Assembly: GCA_038373865.1 (NCBI GenBank)
Contig: JAXGGA010000030.1
Span: 62,001-126,000 of the forward strand
Origin: Uloborus plumipes
Taxonomy: Eukaryota > Arthropoda > Arachnida > Araneae > Uloboridae
Direction of reading: 5' to 3'
DNA length: 64,000 nt
Under the pieces are notes generated by a model. That model searched no databases, was not told where the DNA came from, and saw only the letters and a program-made list of their open reading frames with translations. Position 1 is the first letter of the stretch. Every line of letters begins with the position of its first letter. Shown here piece by piece: positions 22,768 through 33,039 of this stretch. A program made the translations under genes and the position numbers.

Positions 22768-24690
22768 CAGGGTGAGTTTGATCGAATCTGCCATACGAAA
22801 AGGGGTGATAGAAGAGCCCAAGTGGAATATAGAACCACCCATTAGCAGTGTCAATTCTTAACTGTAACCGAATAATATTATATTTAAGAAAAATTCGCAA
22901 AAAAACAAAATTTTGAGAAAAAGCCCAATTTCTGAACTTCCTGTCGGACCTACATACAAAATAAGTACATATTTGGAAAGAACAGACAAAATCCTTTAAA
23001 ATGACACTTTTTTCATCAAGATAGTCTTACTTCACAGTGAGTTACAAGCTTTCAAACACTGGAAACACCCAAAAATGAAATTTCATCAAACTTTTCAGTG
23101 AAAATTTTCAGAAACAACCGTATGAGCTACACCCGGTCAAATGCACCAAAAGCTTTCCCATTTCACTAACTTTCAGATGATACAACAGAAAATCATATTG
23201 GGCTTTCAAGTTCAGCAGATATTCTGGCTTTTGTTTGAAACAGTATGAAAATCGCCCTTTGTCAGAATATGGAAACCAGCAAAAAGTCAGACTTTTATGT
23301 TCTAAATTTTCTATTTCATGTAAGTGTACTGGTTTATTTATTCAAAAAAAGGAAAATTTTATTTCTAAATATTAAATTGTAACACTTTATTAAATTAATA
23401 ATCACGAGAGAAGATAACAACACGTAGAAAAAAAGGCAGCATTACTTTCACGCGCTTTTCACAAAAAAAAAAAAAAAAAAATTCAAAATTAAATGAGTTA
23501 CTGACATCTATGAGTGCATTTACATGTAAACAATCCTCAAAATTTCCCAGAGCTACTGGAATTATCATCCCCCACACCGGAAAAAGTGCCCTTGGCCTTT
23601 TAAGAGCGAGAACTACCGTCGCTTTCTATGAAATTTCATTTCATTGAGTCCATTCATCCTCTCATTTGGGTCCTATTCCTTGGCCACCTAGATCACCAGA
23701 CCTGACGCCAGTGAACTTCTTTGTTTGGGGATTCTTGAAACAAGCAGTTTACTGCTCAGATGCAACCAGTTTGCAGGACTTGCGCATTTGGCTTGATGGA
23801 GCAGTAGCAAAAATGAGAAATGAAATTTCATTAAGAGCGACGGTAGTTTTTGCTCTTAAAAGGCCAAGGGCATCTATCCGGTGTGGGGGATGATAATTTC
23901 AGTAGCTCTGGGAAATTTTGAGGATTATTTACATGTAAATGTACTCATAGATGTTAGTGTAACTCATTTAATTTTGAATTTTTCTTTGTGAAAAGAACGT
24001 TAAAGTAATGCTTCCTTTGTTTCTACGTGTTGTTATCTTCTGTTGTGATTATTAACTTAAGAAAGTGTTACAATTTAATATTTAGTTATAAAATTTTCCT
24101 TTTCTTGAATAAATAAACCAGTACACTTGCATGAAATAGAATATTTAGAACATAAAAGTCTGACTTTTTTGCTGGTTTCCATATTCTGACAAAGGGCGAT
24201 TTTCATACTGTTTCAAACAAAAGTCAGAATATCTGCTGAACTTGAAGCCCAATATGATTTTCTGTTGTATCATCTGAAAGCTAGTGAAATGGGAAAGTTT
24301 TTGGTGCATTTGACGGGTTGTTGCTCATACGGTTGTTTCTGAAATTTTTGACTGAAAAGTTTGATGAAATTTCATTTTTGACTGTTTCCAGTGTTTAAAA
24401 GCTTGTAACTCACTGAAGTGCGACTATCTTGATGAAAAGAGTGTCATTTTAAAGGATTTTGTCTGCTCTTTCCAAATATGTACTTATTTTGTATGTAGGT
24501 CCGACAGGAAGTTCAGAAATTGGGCTTTTTCTGAAAATTTTGTTTTTTTGCGAATTTTTCTTAAATATATTTTTTTATTATTATATTTTTTTACGGTTAA
24601 GAATTGACACCGCTAATGGGTGGTTCTATACTCCACTTGGGCTCTTCTATCACCCCTTTTCGTATGGCAGATTCGATCAAACTCACCCTG
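22768..24690. mobile_element. Foldback element with arms of about 870 bp
   Basis: The left arm 22768 to about 23640 is the inverted copy of about 23818-24690. Shared marks are CAGGGTGAGTTTGATCGAAT at the tip, AAGTACATATTTGGAAAG (left) and CTACCGTCGCT near the centre. The flanks are TA inside (TA)n tracts on both sides, fitting a Tc1/mariner-type TA insertion. Only about 180 bp in the centre is single copy, and it encodes a transposase scrap. Confidence 0.9.
23641..23817 (+). pseudogene. Tc1/mariner-type transposase core scrap inside the foldback
   Basis: The frame reads WPPRSPDLTPVNFFVWGFLK followed by QAVYCSDATSLQDL. This is the block around the last catalytic acid of DDE/D transposases (usual form PDLTPxDFFLWG). 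Here the acid position is Asn. Only about 60 codons remain. Confidence 0.75.

Positions 24691-24752
<62 letters not shown>
24691..24752. repeat. (TA)n microsatellite
   Basis: TATGTG followed by about 25 TA units, between the foldback and a mariner scrap. Frames that read as repeated Tyr-Ile come from it and are not genes. Confidence 0.97.
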
Positions 24753-24753
<1 letters not shown>

Positions 24754-24960
24754 CAGATGGACTGAAAAGTTCGTAATCTGGCATAGTAAATTTTTTTTGA
24801 TAGAATTTGATTTTATTACTCTATATAGCTGGCTCCCTTTGAGTGCGATACAACAATTATAGCAGCCACACAATTGTTCAATACCATTTTTGCAATACGA
24901 TTTGTCTTTAGCCTCCAAATAGGCTTACCTCTTCATCAGAGTTTCATTGCACTTTATTCT
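24753..24960 (-). mobile_element. Mariner scrap, C-terminal end
   Basis: The left end (ACTGAAAAGTTCGTAATCTG) resembles the TIR of the mariner at 92. The minus strand then encodes KNGIEQLCGCYNCCIALKG, the C-terminal block of a mariner transposase. The rest of the element is missing. Confidence 0.65.
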
Positions 24961-25226
24961 TAGAAGCTATGATATTTAATGAACTGAGTGAATTAATGCA
25001 AACAAAAAGTGCGCCCTTAATTTAGAAGCTGTTTAATTTCAGTTAAATTTTTATCAAAAAGTGTTTCCCTATTTATTAGATGAATTGTTATAAGTTTGAA
25101 ATTTTTATCAATTAAAAGTGTAAATGCCATCTAAGTTCCAGAGAAATTTCTGGAATTTTTCAAAACGAACAATGTGATACAATTCACCGATGTAAAAGTA
25201 AGGGGTAGTAATACTGTGCCTTTTAA

Positions 25227-25465
25227 CTCGCGAGTACTTGCGCCGTTATTTGTCTCATGAGCGCTCGAACGAAGATCGAAAACGACCCCAGTGCTTGCAA
25301 AAGACCTGTTCTACACCAATGGAAAGGGTTTGGGAAAATTCCAACCACACCCTCACATAAATCAAGGACACAATTGCAGCTACTGAAAAGATGGTTTCCT
25401 TATCTGGCTATAAAATTCCAAGAAATGGAAACAAAAATCGCTGGGGTCGTTTTCGACCCCGCGAG
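25227..25465. mobile_element. TTAA-flanked MITE (piggyBac-like)
   Basis: TTAA on both sides (25223-25226 and 25466-25469). The termini begin CTCGCGAG and CTCGCGGG. The subterminal sequence has GAAAACGACCCCAG on the left and CTGGGGTCGTTTTC on the right, a longer inner inverted repeat. The 70-codon frame across it is not a gene. Confidence 0.8.
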
Positions 25466-25469
25466 TTAA

Positions 25470-26791
25470 TGTTTGTACTCTTTTGTGAAATACTGCTTTT
25501 TAACAAAATCTCTCTCAGTTTTTAAAAATCTCACTTTAATTTCAACATAGGGAGAAATTTTCTCACTGATTTTTTTTTCCTCGAATGGGAGCTCTGATTT
25601 AATAATTATTCTTTTTGAGTAATTATCATTGCTTAAAAAATGAAAAACAAAAGAAGAAGAATTAAATGAAAGCTGATTTTAGCCTTGCTAGTCAGAAGTT
25701 GAAAAAAATACTCACATCTTCATTACGTTTAGTTTTACTAACAAAAGAGAAATAAATATGTTTCCAATGTTCCCCTCCCCCCCTTTTTTAATGAAGTTGT
25801 CCTTATTTTACGTAGATACAATTGAATTGTATATTGAAGTATGTAGTGAAAATATTATGAAGAATATTTTGCTGATTCTTTCATTATATTTTTTAGTTAT
25901 ACTGTGAAAAATTGCTTCTTATTCTATTTTAGTTTTTATTTAAGCTGGTGGTCACTTCTTAACCTAGCTGTTTAGAATCCTGAAGTGATCTTATCCTCGA
26001 TATTTAAATATTAGTTTTTAAAGTAAATCATATGCACTGAGATGTTGCACAAAACTAACATTTTAGTTGCTTAAAAAGTGAAAAAAAAATGCTTGTACCT
26101 TATATTTCAAGTTTCAGTGCTATTATTCATGGGGCTCTTCAAATGTTCTTTATTCTTCATGAGAGGCTGTCCACAAATGACATCACACTTTGAGGGATGA
26201 GGTAGGCCTAGATGATGTAGAAATTTTGATATTGTGATGCATCGCTAGCCTTAAATATTGATGTTGTGATGTATCAAAATGTTTTTTGAAGCTTTACTTA
26301 AACTTCCTTGTTTAAATTGTACAAAACATTACAAGGTATGAAAATTTATCTATTGTTCAAGATACTTACTAACAGATTCTAGCACAAACAAGAACCTGTC
26401 AAAAAAGAAGAAAGAAGTTGTAAAACCACAAAATAACAAGCAATATTTCAGAAATGTATTTTGGGATTACAATCTGTCTCATTTTCCTATGCAATAAGAT
26501 ATGAGGGAATGAAAGCAAAGTCATCAGGATAATTCACAAACCTATGCTTAAATAATAAAATAAAAAAAAGAAGACATAAGGATTAGGATACCCAAATTTT
26601 TTCACATTTATCCATCCTAATACCCTGGCAAAATTTTAACCTCTTATTCGCATGAAACGGTGGTGTGCATTGTACAAATAGTTGTCAAATTTAAGTGAAT
26701 CATGTAACATTGAGTATTTTATGTAACAGTATATAATTAATGCCAAAATATTTTTAAAAAAATTAAATAGTATTTAGAGTATTATAAATAG
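25470..26791. other. Stretch without a recognised gene
   Basis: AT-rich; nothing recognised on either strand. Confidence 0.4.
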
Positions 26792-26854
26792 TGAGTAAAA
26801 ATAGACAACATTTAAAAAGTACAAATAAATACGATTAAAAAGAGTTAAAAACTC

Positions 26855-26904
26855 TGCAAACAGCTGTTTCGGGGCTATAAACTGCAAGCACCATCATCAG
26901 TGCA
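26855..26904 (-). ncRNA. Hammerhead ribozyme-like motif, Penelope left copy
   Basis: Read on the minus strand: UGCA (26904-26901, stem I), CUGAUGA (26900-26894), one U, GGUGCU (26892-26887) pairing with AGCCCC (26876-26871) with one mismatch as stem II, GAA (26870-26868), palindromic ACAGCUGU (26867-26860) as a short stem III, U at 26859 as the cleavage base, then UGCA (26858-26855), which pairs with the first UGCA. All core bases I can check (C3, G5, A6, G8, G12, A13, A14) are present. Hammerheads of this minimal type are known from Penelope-like elements and may act as dimers. Activity is not shown. Confidence 0.7.
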
Positions 26905-27900
26905 TAAAAATAAAAAGACAGGTTCATATGCCAAAGACTGACAAGTGAACAGGAAATCTAAGATGAACCAGAATAAATAAGCCACCAAGAAGCAGGAACC
27001 GGAAACTATTACGTCAGAGGAACAACAGTGACATCTATGCGCAGGGAAAATGTATTGGACAAAGGAATATTAAAGGAAAGATTTCCAAATACCAGGGAAA
27101 GGGGGTGTGCTTGACAAATCATTAACTACTGAATTCAAATTTTTCCAGATATAATAAGATTCCGAAAAATCTAAATCTAAAACAGAGCAACACACATGTA
27201 TAATTTTTGCCGAAGAAAAATCAAAATTATGATTACAGGACCAACAGTGTTGAACAATAGAGGAGCGTTTACAGTCTTGTTTCTTTACACAATTCTCGTG
27301 TTCTTTGATACGGAATTTAAGAAAACGACGAGTCTGTCCAATATATTTAAATTTACATTGACAGGAAATGCTATAAATCCCCCATCTGTCAAGTTAATGT
27401 ACAGGATGTTTAAGTTGGGAAAACTTCAGTTTGTTTGAAGGAAAAAAGGTGACAGAAAAATTAAACTTTTTTAATATTTTGGAGATCTGAATACTAATTC
27501 TTGGAAAAAACAACAGAGTTGGAATAGTTCACAGTAGCACGTGTTTGATTTTTATTGGTATAGTTAATCAGTTTCTAGTAGAAGGTATCAATGATATTAA
27601 TTATAAAACCCCAATCCAAAACAATACTTTTCAGATAATTAAGTTCATTAGAAAGTATATTGGGATTGAACAAAGGACCAATGTTCGGAAAGCGAAAGTT
27701 CTAGAAGCAGCTAATTTTTGTTTAGGGGGATGAACAGACAGTTTATGGCGGGGAAGAGTGACATCAAAAGGTTTGCGGAAAACAGTAGTAATAATAGTAT
27801 TGTCCTGACGAGTGATAGAAACATCTGTCAGTTTCCACTTCTATGGTGAATCGGATGTGTGGGTCTATGGAGTTTAAAACAGATAAAATACTATCAAGGT

Positions 27901-28428
27901 CAGGGGTGCCCATCCCCCCCAAGCTCAATGGCGCTAATTCCCCCCCAAAAATTTTCACAACCTTATTGTGATTTTTATCCCTCTTTTTTATTTTATTTAT
28001 TTTTTAAAATATCATTCAGTTATTTTTTAAATGTTATTTATTTATTTTTTAAACATTATTAATTTTTTTATACATTATTTATTTATATTTTTAAATATTT
28101 TAATTTTTTTTAATTAAAACAATTATTTGTTTTATATATTATTAATTTTTTTAAAGTACTAATTATGCGCAGAATAGAATCGCTTTTTTTCCCTTCCAGA
28201 CATTCCAAGCACACACACACATACACACAAAATAAATAAATAATAATAAAGAAATAACTTAAATTAAAAAAAAAATAAATTAATGCATAATTTACATTAA
28301 AAAAATCAGTAAATAATTTAATTTAAAAAATAAATTAATAAATAATTTAAATAAATAAATAAATTAGTTTAAAAAAATCCCCCCCCCCCAAATAATTTTT
28401 ATGGCGCAACTTACTGTGGGCACCCCTG
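27901..28428. mobile_element. hAT-type MITE inside the Penelope copy
   Basis: The termini are CAGGGGTGCCCA and TGGGCACCCCTG. The 8-bp flanks are atcaaggt and ttcaaggt (7 of 8). The right Penelope copy has the uninterrupted site (complement of about 29297), which proves the insertion. The interior is AT-rich with C tracts near both ends. It is 528 bp and non-coding. Confidence 0.9.
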
Positions 28429-28489
28429 TTCAAGGTCACAGAGAGGCGAGTTCAAAAAAAAAAAAAAAAACATCATCCACATACTGGAC

Positions 28490-29010
28490 GTAAAAATCAA
28501 ATTTCAAAATTTTAAATAATTTGACTTTGAAATAGTGCATTCGAAATTTGCATATAGAAATCACTCAAAATTGGACTCAAAGGGTTGCCTATCGCGAGAC
28601 CCTCACTCATACGGTAAAAATTGCTGTCGAAAATAAAAGTATTTTGTCCTGAGCAAGACCGGGTTAGTTTACACAATTCATCAATTTCATAGCAAGAATA
28701 GTGATGTTCAGACATTCTTATTTTAAGACAATCTAACGCACCTTCAACAGGTACATTAGAAAAAGTGATTTTAAGTCGAAAGAGGCCATTACGTGATTGT
28801 TTAGCTGAAAATTACGAAGTTTATTCACAATTTCCAACTAACAGTAAAGGAATTGCTGAACGTAAAAAAAAAAATAGAAGTAGAAGACGTAAAACAAACA
28901 GAAACCAAAAATTTAGCCAGTTTATAAGAAGCAGTATCAATATTGGAAACTGTAGGACAGAGAGGAACAAGTGGTTCATGTACTTTAGGTTTAAGTGTAA
29001 AATCTAGCAC
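28490..29010 (-). pseudogene. Penelope-like reverse transcriptase, left copy
   Basis: 29010-28825 has LKPKVHEPLVPLCPTVSNID and ASYKLAKFLV, the early RT motifs of Penelope-like elements. 28715-28512 has MSEGLAIGNPLSPILSDFYM, the block before the catalytic box. The two parts are in different frames, and the rest is cut by the hAT MITE and by stops. The Penelope RT is related to telomerase RT. Confidence 0.85.
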
Positions 29011-29136
29011 ATCATGCTACAGAAGGAATCAAACGTTTTTAATAAAAATCAGGAATTAATGGGGAAGACTTGATTGCAGTAATTCCGGTCTTGCTTAGGA
29101 CAAAATACTTTTATTTTTGACAGCCATTTTTACCGT

Positions 29137-29478
29137 ATGAGTGAGGGTCTCGCAATGGGCAACCCTTTGAGTCCAATTTTGAGAGATTTCTATATGCACT
29201 ATTTTGAAGCTAAATTATTTAAAATTTTGAAGTTTGATTTTTACGTCAGGTATGTGGATGATGTTTTTGTTCTTTTGGACTCGTCTCTCTGTGACCTTGA
29301 TAGTATTTTATCTGTTTTAAACTCCATAGACCCACACATCCAATTCACCGTAGAAGTGGAATCTGACAAGTATCTCTCTTTTCTTGATATTTCTATTACT
29401 CGTCAGGACAATACTATTATTACCACTGTTTTCTGCGAACCTTTTGTTGTCACTCTTCCCCGCCATAGCTGCTTCTAG
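29137..29478 (+). pseudogene. Penelope-like reverse transcriptase, right copy
   Basis: The frame starts MSEGLAMGNPLSPILRDF and contains the catalytic box FYVRYVDDVFVLL, then SVLNSIDPHIQFTVEVE and LSFLDISITR, as in Penelope RTs. Both Asp of YVDD are present. The palm start is missing and the frame breaks after about 105 codons (TVFCEPF), so it is a fragment. Confidence 0.9.
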
Positions 29479-29804
29479 AACTTTCGTTTTCCGAACATTG
29501 GTCCTTTGTTCAATCTCAATATACTTTCTAATGAACTTAATTATCTGAAAAGTATTGTTTTGGATTGGGGTTTTACAATTAATATCATTGATACCATCTA
29601 CTAGAAACTGATTAATTATACCAATAAAAATCAAACACGTGCTACTGTGAACTATTCCAACTCTGTTGTTTATTTCCAAGAATTAGTATTCAGATCTCCA
29701 AAATATTAAAAAAGTTTAATTTTTCTGTCACTATTTTCTCCTTCAAACAAACTGAAGTTTTCCCAACTTAAACATCCTATACATTAACTTGACAGATGGG
29801 GGAT

Positions 29805-30112
29805 TTATAGCATTTCCTGTCAATGTAAATTTAAATATATTGGACAGACTCGTCGTTTTCTTAAATTCTGTATCAAAGAACACGAGAATTGTGTAAAGAA
29901 ACAAGACTGTAAACGCTCCTCTATTGTTTAACACTGTTGGTCCTGTAATCATAATTTTGATTTTTCTTCGGCAAAAATTATACATGTGTGTTGCTCTGTT
30001 TTAGATTTAGATTTTTCGGAATCTTATTATATCTGGAAAAATTTGAATTCAGTAGTTAATGATTTGTCGAGCACACCCCCTTTCCCTGGTATTTGGAAAT
30101 CTTTCCTTTAAT
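29805..30112 (+). pseudogene. GIY-YIG endonuclease-like end of the Penelope copy
   Basis: The frame near 29808 reads YSISCQCKFKYIGQTRRFLK and then IKEHENC. This is the cysteine-rich entry and YIGQT-R box of the GIY-YIG domain that many Penelope-like elements carry after the RT. A stop follows at about 29930; the same reading resumes with HCWSCNHNFDFSSAKI. The endonuclease would nick the target DNA. Confidence 0.75.
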
Positions 30113-30275
30113 ATTCCTTTGTCCAATACATTTTCCCTCGCATAGATGTCACTGTTGTTCCTCTGACGTAGTAGCTTCCGGTTCCTGCTTCTTGGTGACT
30201 TATTTATTCTGGTTCATCTTAGATTCCCTGTTCACTTGTCAGTCTTTGGCATATGAACCTGTTTTTTTATTTTTA

Positions 30276-30325
30276 TGCACTGATGATGGTACTTGCAGTT
30301 TATAGCCCCGAAACGGCTGTTTGTT
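30276..30325 (+). ncRNA. Hammerhead ribozyme-like motif, Penelope right copy (decayed)
   Basis: Same layout as the left copy: UGCA at 30276, CUGAUGA at 30280-30286, GGUACU/AGCCCC as stem II with two mismatches, GAA at 30310-30312, ACGGCUGU as stem III, then UUGUU. The core is kept, but stem I is down to about three pairs including a wobble. Probably a weakened copy. Confidence 0.55.
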
Positions 30326-30396
30326 GAGTTTTAAACTCTGTTTATCATATTTATTTGTACTTTTTAAATGTTGTCTATTTTTACTCATTTCACATA

Positions 30397-30625
30397 CCGT
30401 AAAGTCGGGTTACTTGGATCCCTAAGGGGTTACTTGAGCCCATTGCAGTAAAATGATAAAATCTAGGTTTGGTACTTATTAGTTGAAGACTTGCACGTAG
30501 TTCCTCGTTTCTCCTCTAGGTAGAAGCACTCTGCAGTCTCTAATGCTAGTACCAAACCCAGATTTTATCATTTTACTGTGGGCTCAAGTAACCTCCTTGT
30601 GGGTCCAAGTAACCCGACTTTACGG
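30397..30625. mobile_element. TA-flanked palindromic MITE
   Basis: Inverted arms of about 80 bp start CCGTAAAGTCGGGTTACTTG. TA lies on both sides (30395-30396 and 30626-30627). It is 229 bp and sits 8 bases after the Penelope 3' end. Confidence 0.9.
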
Positions 30626-30627
30626 TA

Positions 30628-31342
30628 GTACAAAGTTTTCGACTGCTGTTTTACAATTATAAATATTTACAATTGATTGCAAAATTTTGGGAATGAATTT
30701 CTAGTTTCAGCTTCTCTATGTCTTTTTATTGAGAAGACTTTTAACAGTGAATTCTTTTCTCTCATTAGGGATGGTTATTCAATTTTCTTTAACAACTTGT
30801 GAAAGAAACTGCTCATCATTCTCATTATTTTTAAAAAAATCTGAAAAATTCTTGAATCTGCTGAGCACACTACTCAGCAGTGTCATTCACTATCTTATAT
30901 TTCATTTCTCTGTTCCGTTTTCTGTTATAGCCCGAATACTTCCTTATTTCTTTATCAAATTCCTCAATTTACTCCTCATTTTAAAGCTTTAGCGATGACT
31001 ATTAACAAAAAGAAAAAAGATCCACTGTCTAAAAAAGCTGTTTTTCACATATTACTTCAATAAAAAGATTCCGTAAAATTAGATGCAGTGGTACAATTGG
31101 ATAGAGCATTGACCTCAAAACACGAAGATCGTTGGTTTGACCCTGCCAAGGATTCTGTTGCTTTTCGTTGACTTGTTTTCACTGGTTAATTTTGATTTGA
31201 ATTTCCAATAATATAATATAAACTCAGTGTAAGATTTTAGACCACAGTTTTACTGTTGCATCAAAACTGGAGAAGAAAATGTTTGTTTTAGCACGAATAA
31301 TCTTTCTCAAAGGTGTTTTTTTTCCTGTTTTTGTTTCCTTAA
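30628..31342. other. Stretch with a tRNA-like scrap
   Basis: AT-rich; nothing coding recognised. A tRNA-like segment lies at 31084-31155 (separate entry). Confidence 0.4.
31084..31155 (+). pseudogene. tRNA-derived scrap or SINE head
   Basis: The A-box-like TGGTACAATTGGATAGAGCA and the B-box-like GGTTTGACCC are about 30 bases apart, as in tRNA genes. The acceptor and anticodon stems do not pair well, so this is not a working tRNA. It could be the head of a tRNA-derived SINE. Confidence 0.35.
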
Positions 31343-31344
31343 TA

Positions 31345-32853
31345 CACTCATTATCAAAAATTAAGGAAAAATCACAAAAATAACGATTACTCAAGAAGTT
31401 ACTTGTAGATTTTTAGGAAACTTGCCCACATTGTACAACAAATAGTAAGGTATAAGATAACGTATAAAGAAATTACCAGAAAATTATGGTATTATGAAAA
31501 ATAATGCACTTACAAAATGAACAAATTTGAGGTGGAAGTTTGATTTTGGGGAAGTACCTTCAATATGGTATATGATCCCCTCTAACAGCAATACAGCTTG
31601 AGCAGCGATGCGTGATGCTGTCAATTATTCGGTATATCAATTCTACAGGAAGTAAGAGCCACTGATCTTGCAAAGCAGTAGCAAGCAAGGCAAGGGTTTA
31701 AGGGGATGGGTTGAGGGCAGCAATACGTCTCCCTAAAGCGTCCCAAGTGTGCTTGATAGGATTGAAGTCCGGGGAACGAGCTGGCCACTCTATTCGCAGA
31801 ATTGTAGCGTGTTCCAGATAAGCGTCTATGATGCGAGCTCTGTGCGGTCTTGCGTTATTGTCCTGTAGCAGTAATGCATCACCTATTGCCCCAGCGTATG
31901 GGCAAACATAAGTATCAAGGATGTCATCCCTATAAATTTGAGCATTTACGGTTTCCCTGGGAAAGACATGGAGGTCTGTGCGTCCACCCAAAGATATGCC
32001 ACCAAAGAGATGGATCCAAACACAGACACTGTCTCTTCCGTATGCATCTCTTTCGCGAATGTTTGACGGATGATAATGGGTTCCAGGTTCCCTCCATATC
32101 AAATGACGCCTACTATCACTTTCTAGATTAAATCTAGATTCGTCCGTAAAGAGTACAACCCTCCATTGGTCATGCGTCTAATGAACATGTTGTTGTACTC
32201 ACTGCAAACGGTCCCTCCTATGGCGTGATGACAACGGCACACAAATAACTGGTCGTCTCGCATACAGACCACCTTCGTGAAGTCTTCTACGCACGGTAGA
32301 AGTTGACACCAACCTTCCGGTGGCTGCAGCCAGGGAGGATCTGTAACGAGTCGGAGTAGCAGATCTACTCCTGTGTGCACATAACCTCAAATATCGGTCA
32401 TCAGCGCCCGTCGTAGCAATTGGACGTCCTTGACTGAACCTGGTAGATACCGAACCTGTGGGTTAAAAATTGGCTCCAAAGTCTATAAACCACAGAAGGA
32501 CTCACATTTAGCCACCTGGCCACTTCTGTTTGATTTTGTCCTGCCTCTAGTCTCCCAATGGCGCTGCATCTTAGTTCTGCAGGTAAATGATGCCTGGAAG
32601 TCATAGCTACGAGTTGGCTATCTCAGATTTCTTTTGGTAGTATCACGGCAAGATTTATAGGCTTGCTCTCAAACGTGGTTTTTTAAGCTCCTCGAAGATG
32701 GCGTTCTCCGATTGCAGCACCACTAATTTGCATAACATAGTTTTACTCAGCAACTCTTACTTAGCAACATATCCAAATTTTGCATGATTTGGATTATTTT
32801 TCAGGGAGTTATCGCGATTTTTGTGATTTTTCCTTAATTTATGATAACCAGTG
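31345..32853 (-). mobile_element. Tc1-like element
   Basis: Inverted ends start CACTCATTATCAAAAATTAA (left) and CACTGGTTATCATAAATTAA (right), with TA on both sides (31343-31344 and 32854-32855). It is 1509 bp and carries one broken transposase on the minus strand. Confidence 0.92.
31698..32604 (-). pseudogene. Tc1-like transposase, broken
   Basis: Starts at the ATG at 32604. The first block (MTSRHHLPAELRCSAIGRLE, then NQTEVARWLNVSPSVVYRLW) is the paired-like helix-turn-helix. The second (RLVSTSTVRRRLHEGGLYAR) is the second DNA-binding helix set. The third (32102-31698) is the DDE core with GGISLGGRTDLHV, QDNNARPHRARI and RSPDFNPIKHTWD. The last motif has Lys where the catalytic Glu of NPIEHxWD should be. 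At least two frameshifts separate the blocks. Either defect would kill the enzyme. Confidence 0.9.
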
Positions 32854-33039
32854 TACTTCATAAAACTATGAAAGAAAGGTATAATTTCATTTAAATTATT
32901 TTCTTTTAAATTAGCAAACAATAACAATTCACTTTGTTTCTGTTTTTTTTTTTTTTTTTGAAAAATTACCAATAAAAAATCGAATTTTTGAATATCTGAT
33001 GTCAAGCTCGAATGCTTTGAAGGATTCGGCTAGTTCTTA

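Larger units (their letters stand above)
26792..29050 (-). mobile_element. Penelope-like retroelement, left copy (minus)
   Basis: The 3' end at 26792 and the body match the right copy at 29087-30388 in inverted orientation. Shared tracts include the 80-codon frame encoded at both 27196-27438 (+) and 29743-29985 (-). Reverse transcriptase lies at 28490-29010, and a hammerhead-like motif at 26855-26904. A hAT MITE splits it at 27901-28428. The upper limit near 29050 is approximate. Confidence 0.85.
29087..30388 (+). mobile_element. Penelope-like retroelement, right copy (plus)
   Basis: Begins at about 29087 (CCGGTCTTGCT), 5'-truncated relative to the left copy, and ends at about 30388. It carries RT, a GIY-YIG-like part and a hammerhead-like motif, all decayed. 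It lies head to head with the left copy. Confidence 0.85.

Noticed and set aside
24613..24918. Open frames with long Tyr-Ile repeats on both strands
   Set aside because: They are translations of the (TA)n tract; only the mariner scrap part on the minus strand means anything.
27196..29985. Identical 80-codon frames at 27196-27438 (+) and 29743-29985 (-) as a conserved gene
   Set aside because: They are antisense to the two inverted Penelope copies; the identity comes from the repeat, and the true coding strand gives the GIY-YIG-like sequence.
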